Numbered from the stretch's first letter, positions 16,238-25,437 are shown. The stretch is DNA of 64,000 nucleotides from Planktothrix sp. FACHB-1365 (GCF_014697575.1 NZ_JACJSC010000031.1:1-64000), one strand, 5' to 3'. Notes: generated from the sequence alone by a model not told the origin. Program-made: numbers and translations.

Positions 16238-16660
16238 ATGGCCCCTTTGCCAGATTATCGTCCTCGCCAACTGTCTCTCGGCCCATTAGAAACGGAAATC
16301 CTAGAAATCGTTTGGGACTTGGGTATTGCCACGGTTAAAGATGTTCATGAACGAATTTTAGCTGACCCTAATCGAGAATTAGCTTATACTTCAGTCACAA
16401 CGGTCTTACGTCGTTTAACCGATAAAGGTTGGTTAACCTGTAATAAACAAGAACGTGCTTTTTATTGGCAATCTTTAGTCACCCGTGAACAAGCCCAGGC
16501 TATTTTGGCTTATGATCGTTTAAATCGATTTTTAGCCATTGGTAATCCTGATGTAGTGGCTTCTTTTGCTGATAGCTTGGATACAGCAAGTTTAGAACAA
16601 ATTGATGCCATTGCCTCACGCCTGGATGCCATTCGTCGTCAACGGGAGGGACAACAATAA
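16238..16660 (+). CDS. petR: BlaI/CopY-family repressor, PetR
   Basis: A 140-residue winged-helix protein of the BlaI/MecI/CopY family, with LGPLETEILEIVWDLG and YTSVTTVLRRLTDKGWL. In Synechocystis the BlaI-type PetR activates or represses the plastocyanin/cytochrome c6 switch and is degraded by the membrane protease PetP when copper is present. The same pair sits here, overlapping by one base with the downstream M56 gene (stop TAA shares its A with ATG). Its neighbour petJ is the expected target. The assignment rests on family plus this neighbourhood. Confidence 0.87.
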   Translation: MAPLPDYRPRQLSLGPLETEILEIVWDLGIATVKDVHERILADPNRELAYTSVTTVLRRLTDKGWLTCNKQERAFYWQSLVTREQAQAILAYDRLNRFLAIGNPDVVASFADSLDTASLEQIDAIASRLDAIRRQREGQQ

Positions 16661-17505
16661 TGCACTTAATGATTATTTTATTAGCCCTAGGATGCGCGGT
16701 GGGTTTACGAGTGATGCCTTTACCTCAAGGAAGAAGTTGGCATCAACGCTGGCAAAAATCACTATTTTTATTTGTTTGTCCTCCTTTGATATTACTAATG
16801 ACAGCGTTGGCGGTGTTGTCGATGGGGACAAAAGGCGAAATGTTGGGACTCCAAGCGAGTTGGTTTAGTTATTTACTGGCTGTGGGGTTTGTCGCTTGGG
16901 GAATATTAATGGGTGTTCAGTTGATGAATCAATTATGGCAGTCTCAACACCGAATTGAGCGTTTATCTCAACAAATTGTGATGGGAAAAACAGCCCGAAT
17001 TTTAGAAGATGATTTTCCCTACAGTGCCCAAGTTGGGTTTTGGCAACCGGAATTAGTGGTGAGTCGAGGATTATTAGAAACCTTAGATGATCTCCATTTA
17101 GAAGCCGTTATTGCCCATGAACAAGCTCATTTAAACTATCGAGATACCTTTTGGTTTTGTATTTTAGGTTGGTTAAAAACCCTCACAACTGGGCTACCTA
17201 ATACAGAGAATCTATGGCAAGAATTACTGTTATTAAGAGAAATGCGGGCTGACCGTTATGCAACACAAAAAGTCGATCCATTAGTGTTAGCAGAATCTTT
17301 ATTATGTCTTGCCAAAGCTCCGTTTAAATCTCCCAATTATTGCAATTTATCGTTTAGTTGTTCGATTCGGAGTAGTCGTTTAGGAGAGCGAATCGATGCT
17401 ATTTTAGCAGAAGATTCTGATACTTTAACCTGGGGATGGTGGATGTGGACGTTACTATTCTGGGTTTGTTTACCTTGGATTACAGTCCCTTTTCATTATT
17501 CTTAA
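16660..17505 (+). CDS. petP: M56 (BlaR1-like) membrane metalloprotease, PetP
   Basis: A 281-residue protein with N-terminal membrane segments at about residues 35-55 and 67-90. The zinc motif HEQAH is at 153-157 and the third-ligand motif EMRAD at 194-198. A C-terminal hydrophobic segment (WWMWTLLFWVCLPWI) closes the protein. M56 proteases cut a partner BlaI-type repressor; PetP of Synechocystis cleaves PetR in a copper-dependent way. It overlaps petR by one base, so the two are translationally coupled. There is no large sensor domain, as expected for PetP rather than BlaR1. Confidence 0.88.
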   Translation: MHLMIILLALGCAVGLRVMPLPQGRSWHQRWQKSLFLFVCPPLILLMTALAVLSMGTKGEMLGLQASWFSYLLAVGFVAWGILMGVQLMNQLWQSQHRIERLSQQIVMGKTARILEDDFPYSAQVGFWQPELVVSRGLLETLDDLHLEAVIAHEQAHLNYRDTFWFCILGWLKTLTTGLPNTENLWQELLLLREMRADRYATQKVDPLVLAESLLCLAKAPFKSPNYCNLSFSCSIRSSRLGERIDAILAEDSDTLTWGWWMWTLLFWVCLPWITVPFHYS

Positions 17506-17533
17506 TTTAGGAAAGAGGGAATAGGGAATAGGG

Positions 17534-17571
17534 AATTACGAATTACGAATTACGAATTACGAATTACGAAT
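17534..17571. repeat. Heptamer tandem repeat (AATTACG)5
   Basis: Five exact tandem copies of AATTACG occur at 17534-17568. The same heptamer recurs at 22931-22958 (as CGTAATT, four copies inside a gene) and in degenerate form near 53680-53740. Such short tandem repeats are common in filamentous cyanobacteria. Confidence 0.9.
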
Positions 17572-17651
17572 GGGGAACACCAAACAGAGGGGAAAAGAGA
17601 ATAGGTAATAGGAAAAAGTAATATGAAATCCCATTTTTGAATTTCCTATCA

Positions 17652-17675
17652 GTTTGACAAAGTGTCTTTTGACAA
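17652..17675 (+). promoter_or_regulatory. Second copy of the petJ promoter motif
   Basis: GTTTGAC-N4-TGTCTTTTGACAA here is identical to the petJ promoter motif except for the four spacer bases (20 of 24 positions identical). It lies 72 bases before the His-rich protein gene. This suggests that the gene belongs to the same regulon as petJ. Confidence 0.6.
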
Positions 17676-17747
17676 GAATAACATAAGGGTGAGAAATCAA
17701 GACCAGAACAAAGGAAAAACACTTTCTTGATATAGGGTCTTGATTTC

Positions 17748-18236
17748 ATGAACTGGCAATTTAATCTGAGAAAAGACAAAAACTTTGTCCTGGGATTTTC
17801 TCTACTATTGGGAACAGTTTTGAGTCATTTTACAGGATTGGGTCTATTATCTGTCCAAGCCGATGAACAACAGCACCATTCCGCTTCTAGTCATCATAAA
17901 ACCGTGACAATTCCCCCCGGTCAACCCATTCCAACCGTTGATTTAATTGTCCATCCTGATGCTCGTCAAGGATGGAATTTAGAGTTAAAATTAACGAATT
18001 TTAAATTAACACCTGAAAACGTCAATCAAGCCATAAGTTCCTATCAGGAAGGACACGCCCATCTTTATATTAATGGCAAAAAAGTAACCCGAATTTATGG
18101 AAACTGGTATTATCTCCCCGAATTGCCCCCAGGACGTCATCAAATTCGAGTGGGTTTAACAGGAAATGGTCATGAAATGTTAATGGTTCATGATCAAGAA
18201 ATTGCAGATACAGAAATGATTGAAGTTCAAGAATAA
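17748..18236 (+). CDS. Exported His-rich protein of unknown function (candidate copper-responsive)
   Basis: A 162-residue protein. Residues 14-38 are a signal peptide or anchor ending near SVQADE. The mature N terminus is His-rich (QQHHSASSHHK). A beta-sandwich-like domain follows, with GHAHLYINGKKVTRIYGNWY and LPPGRHQIRVGLTGNGHE, a pattern seen in small periplasmic proteins. The His and Met content (HEMLMVHD) suits copper binding, and its promoter carries the petJ-type motif, but function is inferred only from these. A simple alternative is an unrelated periplasmic protein. Confidence 0.75.
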   Translation: MNWQFNLRKDKNFVLGFSLLLGTVLSHFTGLGLLSVQADEQQHHSASSHHKTVTIPPGQPIPTVDLIVHPDARQGWNLELKLTNFKLTPENVNQAISSYQEGHAHLYINGKKVTRIYGNWYYLPELPPGRHQIRVGLTGNGHEMLMVHDQEIADTEMIEVQE

Positions 18237-18342
18237 CAGGGGTGTAGGGACACAGGAAGAGAGGATAACATCTTGATACTCTCTACTTCACTCCGTTCGC
18301 CCCACACCCTAGCCTCTAACCCCTAGCTTGGAATAGGACAGC

Positions 18343-20541
18343 TTACTCCGTGACCGCAGAAGACCGACGGCGACGGCGACGAATAATGGGTTCACCCGGT
18401 TCATGGTCTGAGTCAGAAGACTCTTCTGAGAAATCCTCGTTATCGGTTTCCAAAATAGAAAATTCTGGGGTGGGTTCCGGTTCTTCAACTTCTGGTGTTT
18501 CTCGTTCCAGAATAATCCGCTCAGAAATTGTCCGTTCAGGGATAATCCGCTCAGAAATCGTCCGTTCAGGAATAATCCGTTCAGAAATCGTCCGTTCAGG
18601 AATAATCCGCTCAGAAATCGTCCGTTCGGGGATAATCCGGTCTGTGACCCCTATGGAAATTGCAGGAGTGTCGGGTTCGTCATAGTCTTCATCGATGAGA
18701 GTTGAGGGAGACACGGGGGCTTCCCCAGGGGAACGAACCGTAACAATCACCGAACGAGGGTTTTTCACCTGTTGATGGGAGAGCATCAAGGGAGAAATCC
18801 CCATCAACGCATAAACTTCCTGTTCTTCTGGGGTCATTTCCACCGAAACGACTTCCGGGGGTTCCACAGGGGGTTTAATAATTTCGGATTTTGTAGGACG
18901 ACTGCGTTCACTAAATCCACTTCGGGCGGAGAACCCTTCACTGAATCCTATATCCGAACGAGGCTCGCCATATTGAACCGGAGGAGACATCCGCAGGGAA
19001 GTCCGGGGGGTTTCTTCATCTCGCGTTAACGAATCCATATCCCGAATTCGACGGCGACGGCGACGGGCGTTACTGGTTCCGATATCTTGATAACTGGGAT
19101 GGTTGAGCAGTTCTAACTCTTGGAAATTATTAGACGCATCAAATTCAACGACTTCGGGTTCTTCCCGGGAAGTGGGTTCATAGGGGGAAATCGAAGTGCG
19201 TAAACTAGGCCGTTCTGGGGATTCACTACTCGCAGGTGAGGGAACAATCCGATTATTGGTCAGGACAACTCGTTCGGCGGGGGGTTCTCCGATTTCGAGT
19301 TCAATGTCTCCCGGTAGATGAACGGTATGACCTAAACCGCCACAGGTAGCACAGGTTCGCCCAAACAACTCATAAATATTTTGGCCTTGACGTTTACGGG
19401 TTAATTCCACTAACCCTAATTCTGATAATTGAGCAATTTGGGGTCGGGCTTTATCGGCTTTCAAGACTTTATTAAAATGTTCCAAGACTTGTAATTGATC
19501 TCGGCGGGAATCCATATCAATGAAGTCCACAATAATCACCCCAGCAATATTGCGTAACCTCAATTGACGGGCAATTTCCGTGGCGGCTTCACAATTTGTC
19601 CATAACACGGTTTCTCGTGATGTCGCTGAACGGGTAAAGGAGCCAGAGTTAACATCAATTACTGTTAAAGCTTCCGTCGGTTCAATGATAATATAACCGC
19701 CCGATGGTAAATCAACTCTGGGTCTTAAGGCTTCTCGAATGGCTGCATTAACTCGGAAATACTCTAAAATCGGAATTCGTTCTCGGTGGTGATCAATTAA
19801 CACCCCTTGCGGTGCTTTTCCGACACTCCAATTCATCAAATGTTGTTTGACCCGCTTCACCGCAGGGCTATTATCCACCACAATTCGGTTAACTTCGGTG
19901 CTGTACATATCTCGCAGCACCCGTTGAATAAAGTCATTATCTCGATTTAACAAGGCCGGAGGGCGGGAAGATTGAGCTTCTTGTTGAATGACTTCCCATT
20001 GTTTTTGCAGACTTTCTAAATCTTCTAAAATCGCATCTTCGGCCATGCCTTCGGCTTCTGTCCGCACTAATAACCCCATTCCAGAGGGTTTAATTAAAAT
20101 GGCTAAGGCCCTTAAACGGTTGCGTTCTGTTTCTGAACGAATGCGCCGCGATAAATTTACCCCCCTGCCATAAGGCATTAACACTAAATACCGTCCGGGT
20201 AAGGAAATATTTCCGGTTAACCGGGGGCCTTTGGTTCCCGTGGGTTCCTTCATCACCTGCACCAACACTTTTTGCTGGGGGGTTAATAATTCGGTGATGG
20301 AACCGGAAGTCCGTTTTAAGCGTAATGGCCCTAAGTCGGAAACATGGATAAATCCATTGCGCTCAGGATCTCCAATATTGACAAATGCTGCATCAATCCC
20401 TGGTAGGACATTTTCAACGATACCCAGATAAATATCACTGACTTGGTGATTTCCGGTCGCTACAACCAGTTCTTGAATTTGATCTTCTGAAAAAACCGCC
20501 GCGATACGTTGTTGTTCTGCGATAATAATTTGTTTTGACAT
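18343..20541 (-). CDS. rne: Ribonuclease E/G
   Basis: A 732-residue protein. Residues 36-118 form the S1 domain (YLGIVENVLPGIDAAFVN). The DNase I-like catalytic part carries LTVIDVNSGSF and VIIVDFIDM, whose Asp residues bind Mg. The zinc-link CATCGGLGH marks the end of the catalytic half. The C-terminal tail is disordered and contains ARRRRRRIRD and, near the very end, RRRRRRSSA, identical to the nonapeptide by which cyanobacterial RNase E binds PNPase. Between them lies a perfect decapeptide tandem repeat. This is the main mRNA-decay endonuclease. The long upstream region on the minus strand is consistent with a leader used for autoregulation. Confidence 0.95.
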   Translation of the reverse strand: MSKQIIIAEQQRIAAVFSEDQIQELVVATGNHQVSDIYLGIVENVLPGIDAAFVNIGDPERNGFIHVSDLGPLRLKRTSGSITELLTPQQKVLVQVMKEPTGTKGPRLTGNISLPGRYLVLMPYGRGVNLSRRIRSETERNRLRALAILIKPSGMGLLVRTEAEGMAEDAILEDLESLQKQWEVIQQEAQSSRPPALLNRDNDFIQRVLRDMYSTEVNRIVVDNSPAVKRVKQHLMNWSVGKAPQGVLIDHHRERIPILEYFRVNAAIREALRPRVDLPSGGYIIIEPTEALTVIDVNSGSFTRSATSRETVLWTNCEAATEIARQLRLRNIAGVIIVDFIDMDSRRDQLQVLEHFNKVLKADKARPQIAQLSELGLVELTRKRQGQNIYELFGRTCATCGGLGHTVHLPGDIELEIGEPPAERVVLTNNRIVPSPASSESPERPSLRTSISPYEPTSREEPEVVEFDASNNFQELELLNHPSYQDIGTSNARRRRRRIRDMDSLTRDEETPRTSLRMSPPVQYGEPRSDIGFSEGFSARSGFSERSRPTKSEIIKPPVEPPEVVSVEMTPEEQEVYALMGISPLMLSHQQVKNPRSVIVTVRSPGEAPVSPSTLIDEDYDEPDTPAISIGVTDRIIPERTISERIIPERTISERIIPERTISERIIPERTISERIILERETPEVEEPEPTPEFSILETDNEDFSEESSDSDHEPGEPIIRRRRRRSSAVTE
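18511..18640. repeat. 30-bp tandem repeat inside rne
   Basis: Five units of 30 bases start at 18511, 18541, 18571, 18601 and 18631. They encode (E/D)RIIPERTIS decapeptides in the disordered tail of RNase E. Near-identity of the DNA units indicates recent expansion, so copy number probably varies between strains. Confidence 0.9.
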
Positions 20542-21511
20542 TCAATTCCCTCAAAACTGAGTCATATTGAAGGCACCTACGTTGCGTGTACCTCGCAATA
20601 TTGACGTGATTAGTAAATCTATGAATGCGAATTGTCGCCCTTTAGGAAGACTAAAAACCGAAGACAGGCAGCCGGAGGAAATTAGGTGAGTAATTGTTTA
20701 AAAAATAACGGTTAATACCTAACCTAATCCCATCGCAAAAATCCATCAAACGTCAGCCTTAAACCGTTATGGGCAACTGAAATGAAAGCAGGTTATTTGT
20801 TATCCGTTAGCCTTCATCATTTTCTGTGTAAAACGATACTTGGGTTTGACAGGGGTTTCCCTCTTGACAGACTCAGCACACCGTATCCGCCTTCCCAAAA
20901 GTTTTTTAGAGCGTACAGCTTAGATCGCACGGTCTAAGCTACACAATATCCCCTAATCCTCACTGAACTGGACTTAAACCTAAGCCCTTCAGGTAAGTTT
21001 GTTTTGTTCTGGTCTTAAGACATATACCAGAAAAAGTTTTATTGTCAAATACTGGCATAAACAAAATGCCACATTGCAAATCAAATGAATTGAATTTGAG
21101 CTACTGCAACCCTAGGACAATTTTGGATATTGACCTTATTTTTTCCTGTATTGAGATCCTTCTAAGTCGGTATTCCCATCAAAGATGATTCTCTACAGGC
21201 TTAACCTTGGAACAACCTTCCCCCTAGTTCTATTCAAGAAAGCGAATGTTCCCACACGAGACTTCGCTACTTTTTTCCTGATTTCCCTAACTTTCAGCAA
21301 CATTAAGGTTTCTGGATTTCTCAACCGCCCAAGGGACAGGTACGCTACTCCTAAAAGTTGGTTGGGGTTTCAAAGCTCAACCTTTCTAAACCCTTGATTC
21401 TTGACTATCGAATGATTATCAATTGACAAAGAGTTGTCCAATATTTTCCCATCCTTTCTAAATCAGGATCGGGTTTTATACAACTGTCGTCAGCCATCAA
21501 GGTGACTTTGG
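20542..21511 (-). other. Long upstream/leader region of rne
   Basis: Nearly 1 kb with no convincing gene. A perfect eight-base stem (AGCTTAGA at 20917-20924 with 20933-20940, loop of eight) lies about 380 bases before the rne start. T-rich stretches near 20700-20760 and 21060-21180 resemble the AU-rich leaders cleaved by RNase E in its own mRNA. An open frame at 21185-21397 shows no family resemblance and is not called. Confidence 0.45.
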
Positions 21512-21941
21512 CTTGACATCCTCCACTGCCTAAAGGCGAGTGGATTATTCACCACGCCACAAGGGTCGCTGAATGGGGTTGACGCTTCACAGATCAATGC
21601 CTAAGTGTTTAGGTCTTACCCAATCTCCACGTCCGTTTGGCATCCCTCCGAATGCCCTCCGGCGACTTAAGTTTAACTGAGTGAACGAAGTTAAACTTTT
21701 TTAATTTGTTAATTGATGCGTTCAAGGTTGGACTGAACCATTGCCTTACCTCCGCTTCCCCTTTCTCATCGTCAACCCCACAGGACTTTCAACCTTGTTA
21801 TTGGGTTTTGGAGTATCTTTGATAGGGTGGGTTTTTTACGACCTCGAACATTTTAACACAAAACTGAATAACAAGCCGTCCTAGAAGAGCTTGCCCTGAG
21901 TTTGTCGTTCGTGACGGGGTTTTAAACCCAACATTTCCGAT
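21512..21941 (-). mobile_element. Non-autonomous IS200/IS605-type relic retaining both ends
   Basis: Read on the minus strand, the left end (from about 21941: CGGAAATGTTGGGTTTAAA, later CTAGGACGGCTTGTTATTC) matches the left end of the tnpB element at 56815-56865. The right end (GTCGCCGGAGGGC, AAACGGACGTGGAG, GAAGCGTCAACCCA, then a CCACTCGCC-TTTA-GGCAGTGG hairpin and GGATGTCAA) matches the right end at 58050-58215. No tnpB frame remains between them. It is therefore an internally deleted, palindrome-associated element. The terminal hairpin is kept with different bases, suggesting that RNA structure was selected. Confidence 0.72.
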
Positions 21942-21984
21942 AACACTGGATGAAATGCAAATTTTCTCAGTCTGTAGAACTTTG

Positions 21985-24690
21985 TTAGTCGTGGGTTAAA
22001 AGCTGCTGACGGTGGATGTGTAACAATTGAAACTCTTGCTGAGTCACTTGTTCTAACATCTCAATAATATGTTCCGGTCGCAGTTGTGTCCCATCATTGA
22101 GACAAGTTCCGACATAACGCAGCACTGTCCCTTCGGGGGAAATCATATCCAGTTCCTGTAACTGTTCTCGTAAATTGATTAATTTCTTTTTCCCTGATTT
22201 TGTAGTTTTTTCCCATAGAATTTCTGATCTGGCTTTAACACTATTAATCCACTCTAACCATTGGGGTGAATTTCCGGTTTCGGATTTCCATTGGATGGTT
22301 AAATGATATTCTGCTTGTTTAACAGCATCCGTTAAGGAAGGAGCATTGACCGGAATATCTTGGATAGAATATAGGGGTATTGTTTCGGGTAAACCTTCTG
22401 TTAATTTTTGGCGAAATTCTTCTAAATCAATCAATTCTGTTAATTCAAAATCAACAATTTCTCCGCTACTGGTTGCCCCTAATGGTAAGGCATAAGCAAT
22501 AGAAATTCGCGGACTAGGGCGATATCCGGCGGTAAATGCTAGAGGAATAGAACCCCGACGAACCGCCCGATCTAATAATTTTAATAAATCCAAATGTCCG
22601 ACTAACGCCATATCCCCTAATTTGCCAAACCAAACTCTTAACCGTTGAACTTTTTGAGTATTCGGAATAAATTCACCAGAAAATTGCGGAATAGCCGGAG
22701 GTTCTATCACAATATTATGACCAAAATCCGTTCCACAAACGCCACAATGGGAACATCCTTCAAAGGAACAATCAGCAACCGTCGCCGCTTCTAAAGCCCG
22801 TTTTAAATCTTCTTTTAACCAATTTTTATCAATTCCACTATTAATATGATCCCAAGGTAACGGCTGATCTAATAATCGTTCATAATCCTTTTCTTCCCTG
22901 TTCCCTGTTCCCTGTTCCCTGTTCCCCATTCGTAATTCGTAATTCGTAATTCGTAATTCCCTGTTCCCTGCTAATTGGATTAAACTCCATTCTCCGCTTT
23001 CAACTCGACGATATTTCCAACTTAAACCCGCTTCTTCGATCGCCTGTGTCCAAGCACCAAAAGCCCGATCTAAACTTTCCCACCAGGAGTCCATTCCCGC
23101 GCCGAGTTCCCAAGCTCTACGGACAACTGTTCCTAAACGGCGATCGCCTCGACCAACAAAATCCTCCATTGCTGATATTCTAACATCAGTAAAATTCGCT
23201 TTTACCCCTTTCATCCGGCGAAATTCATGCCTTAATAATTTTTGTTTCCGTTCAAATTCTGTGGTCGAAACTGAATGCCATTGAAACGGAGTATGAGGTT
23301 TGGGGGTAAAGTTAGAAATGGTTAAATTAAAGTTTAATTTTCTGCGATCTTGAGCCGAACATTCCCGTTGTAACCAAGCAACTGTTTCGGCTATTCCTAA
23401 TACATCCGCATCGGTTTCTCCGGGTAAACCAATCATAAAATAGAGTTTAATTTTATCCCAACCTTGTTCAAAGGCAGTTTTAACTCCTTTTAATAATTCC
23501 TCATTGGTTAACCCTTTATTAATAATATCTCGCATTCGTTGAGTTCCCGCTTCTGGGGCAAAAGTTAACCCACTTTGTCGAGTTCCCCCAATAATATTGG
23601 CAATATTTTCATCAAAGCGATCAACCCGTTGACTCGGTAAAGCTAAATTAACATTGTAATCTTTGAGGCGGTTTTTAATTTCCATTCCCACCGAGGGTAA
23701 GGATAAATAATCAGAACAACTTAAAGATAATAAAGAAAATTCATTATAACCCGTTTCTTTCATGCCTTTTTCGACAGTTTGAATCACCGCTTCCGGTTCC
23801 ACATCTCGCGCCGGACGAGTTAACATTCCCGGTTGACAAAAGCGACAACCCCTCGTACAACCCCGTCGAACTTCAATCACTAATCGATCATGAACCGTTT
23901 GGACATAAGGCACAAATTTAATCGAATAAGCGGGCATTGGGGCGGCAACCCGTCTTAAAATTTGAGCGGGAATATCAGCCCGTAATGGATGAACAGAACC
24001 TTCTTCTGACATCTGATAAAATTGGGGAACATAAACCCCTGGAATTTGCGCTAAATCTAATAAAACTTCTTCTCGATTTAAGTTATTCTTCTTACCTTCT
24101 TCTAATATTAATCCAATTTCGGGTAATAATTCTTCGCCATCTCCTAACGCAATAAAATCAAAAAAATCAGCATAAGGTTCAGGGTTAGAAGTTGCCGTTT
24201 GTCCTCCCGCAAAAATTAATGGATAATGGAGTTGATTCGGATTAGTTTCAGTTTCCCAAACCGAATAATTTTGTCGCTCTTTCCACGTTAAAGGAATGTG
24301 CGCTAAATCTAACATTTCTAGGATATTAGTTGCCCCTAATTCGTAGCTGAGGCTAAATCCTAAAATATCAAAATCAATTAAAAAACGACGGGACTCAACC
24401 GCAAATAAAGGCGTTTGGGTATCGCGTAATTTTTGAGCAAAATCCGGTGCTGGAAGATAGGCGCGATCGCACAATTGCCGAGGTTGAGTGTTTAAAATAT
24501 TGTAGAGAATAACATGGCCTAAATTAGAGACTCCCACCTCGTAAACTTCAGGATAAGTTAACGACCAACGCACGCGGGCGGACTCCCAGGGTTTACGTTT
24601 CGCGCCTAACTCCTGACCCAAATAACGTGCAGGTTGGTGAATTTCCGGTGTAATCAGTTGTTCTACTGCGACAGCCAAAGTCAACCTCAC
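21985..24690 (-). CDS. TIGR03960-type radical SAM protein fused to TIGR03936/DUF2344 domain
   Basis: A 901-residue protein. An N-terminal B12-binding-like region is followed by a radical SAM domain with the cluster motif CTRGCRFC (residues about 281-288). The C-terminal third, after GCSHCGVCGTDFGHN, is the DUF2344 domain (RVWFGKLGDMALVGHLDLL and AYALPLGATSSGEIVD). The two halves are often separate genes; here they are fused. The linker at about residues 573-600 (LRITNYELRMGNREQGTGNR) is encoded by heptamer tandem repeats. The start shown is a GTG with GGTGAGG immediately upstream; an internal start is possible. Its exact reaction is unknown; tRNA modification has been proposed for related proteins. 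Confidence 0.85.
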   Translation of the reverse strand: MRLTLAVAVEQLITPEIHQPARYLGQELGAKRKPWESARVRWSLTYPEVYEVGVSNLGHVILYNILNTQPRQLCDRAYLPAPDFAQKLRDTQTPLFAVESRRFLIDFDILGFSLSYELGATNILEMLDLAHIPLTWKERQNYSVWETETNPNQLHYPLIFAGGQTATSNPEPYADFFDFIALGDGEELLPEIGLILEEGKKNNLNREEVLLDLAQIPGVYVPQFYQMSEEGSVHPLRADIPAQILRRVAAPMPAYSIKFVPYVQTVHDRLVIEVRRGCTRGCRFCQPGMLTRPARDVEPEAVIQTVEKGMKETGYNEFSLLSLSCSDYLSLPSVGMEIKNRLKDYNVNLALPSQRVDRFDENIANIIGGTRQSGLTFAPEAGTQRMRDIINKGLTNEELLKGVKTAFEQGWDKIKLYFMIGLPGETDADVLGIAETVAWLQRECSAQDRRKLNFNLTISNFTPKPHTPFQWHSVSTTEFERKQKLLRHEFRRMKGVKANFTDVRISAMEDFVGRGDRRLGTVVRRAWELGAGMDSWWESLDRAFGAWTQAIEEAGLSWKYRRVESGEWSLIQLAGNRELRITNYELRMGNREQGTGNREEKDYERLLDQPLPWDHINSGIDKNWLKEDLKRALEAATVADCSFEGCSHCGVCGTDFGHNIVIEPPAIPQFSGEFIPNTQKVQRLRVWFGKLGDMALVGHLDLLKLLDRAVRRGSIPLAFTAGYRPSPRISIAYALPLGATSSGEIVDFELTELIDLEEFRQKLTEGLPETIPLYSIQDIPVNAPSLTDAVKQAEYHLTIQWKSETGNSPQWLEWINSVKARSEILWEKTTKSGKKKLINLREQLQELDMISPEGTVLRYVGTCLNDGTQLRPEHIIEMLEQVTQQEFQLLHIHRQQLLTHD
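22894..22970. repeat. Heptamer repeat cluster inserted in a coding region
   Basis: Four TTCCCTG units (22894-22921), then four CGTAATT units (22931-22958), then more CCCTG repeats. The set is translated in frame within the radical SAM protein linker. The same heptamers occur in intergenic DNA at 7680-7715, 17534-17571 and 28768-28790. Confidence 0.88.
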
Positions 24691-24978
24691 CTTTATTGAA
24701 TCTTGTCATCTGATCATTGTAGCAGCCTTCTGTAATTCGTTGGGGGTCAAATCCTAGAGTAAAAATGTTACTCTGATCAGGGTATTGTTTTTTTCAGTAA
24801 GAATTGTTGTGTAACTGATTAAATAAGGGGATTAGGCTAAAATACGAGAACCCTATTTAGGAAAAAATAGTAACAATTAACACATGAATTAATATCCGTA
24901 AATGGAATCAAATGTTTTAAACTGAAATCGCCCACAATAGATTTATTTTTCCGGCCATCTTTTCAATAGCAGGTAAGA

Positions 24979-25350
24979 ATGTATCCAAAAACACTGAAAA
25001 ATATACCCGAAGTTGGATTGACTGGGGACGGAATAAATGTTGGTAAAGTTCCCATCCCTTCAGTGATAAGGATCACTCAACAAAAAAGGACTCGATCACC
25101 ATCAGATCAGGAAATTCATAAGACAATAAAGATATCTGAGTTGTCTGTACTTACCATGTCCGCAACTAATATGATTCGTAAACTCGTTGAAAAAGCACTC
25201 TATTTCAAATGTCTGACCCCGGAAATCGAAAATGCAATTAACACAGAATTAACCCGACTGGGTTATATTTCAGATGTTGATTATGAAGCCTTAGAATTGT
25301 TAATGGAAGAAATGGATGCAGGTCGTATTCGATTAATTTCTAGCCATTAA
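24979..25350 (+). CDS. Small conserved cyanobacterial protein
   Basis: The frame gives 123 residues. The C-terminal 64 residues from the ATG at 25156 (MSATNMIRKLVEKALYFKC, then LTPEIENAINTELTRLGYIS and EALELLMEEMDAGRIRLI) look like a conserved compact helical protein. The first 59 residues are polar and look unconserved, so the true start may be 25156, but neither start has a good ribosome site. I do not know the function. Confidence 0.6.
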   Translation: MYPKTLKNIPEVGLTGDGINVGKVPIPSVIRITQQKRTRSPSDQEIHKTIKISELSVLTMSATNMIRKLVEKALYFKCLTPEIENAINTELTRLGYISDVDYEALELLMEEMDAGRIRLISSH

Positions 25351-25437
25351 TGAGTTCACAGTTTAAAATTTTGATATAGCCAAATAAAATATTTTCAGCG
25401 ATTAGCTGGACGGTGCTTACTAAACGTGTTTTTCAGT

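Noticed and set aside
18350-18685. 111-codon plus-strand frame opposite rne
   Set aside because: It mirrors the tandem repeat of the RNase E tail; the rne frame is clearly the coding one.
21185-21397. 70-codon frame upstream of rne
   Set aside because: Lies in the long rne leader on the other strand, with no family resemblance and no ribosome site.
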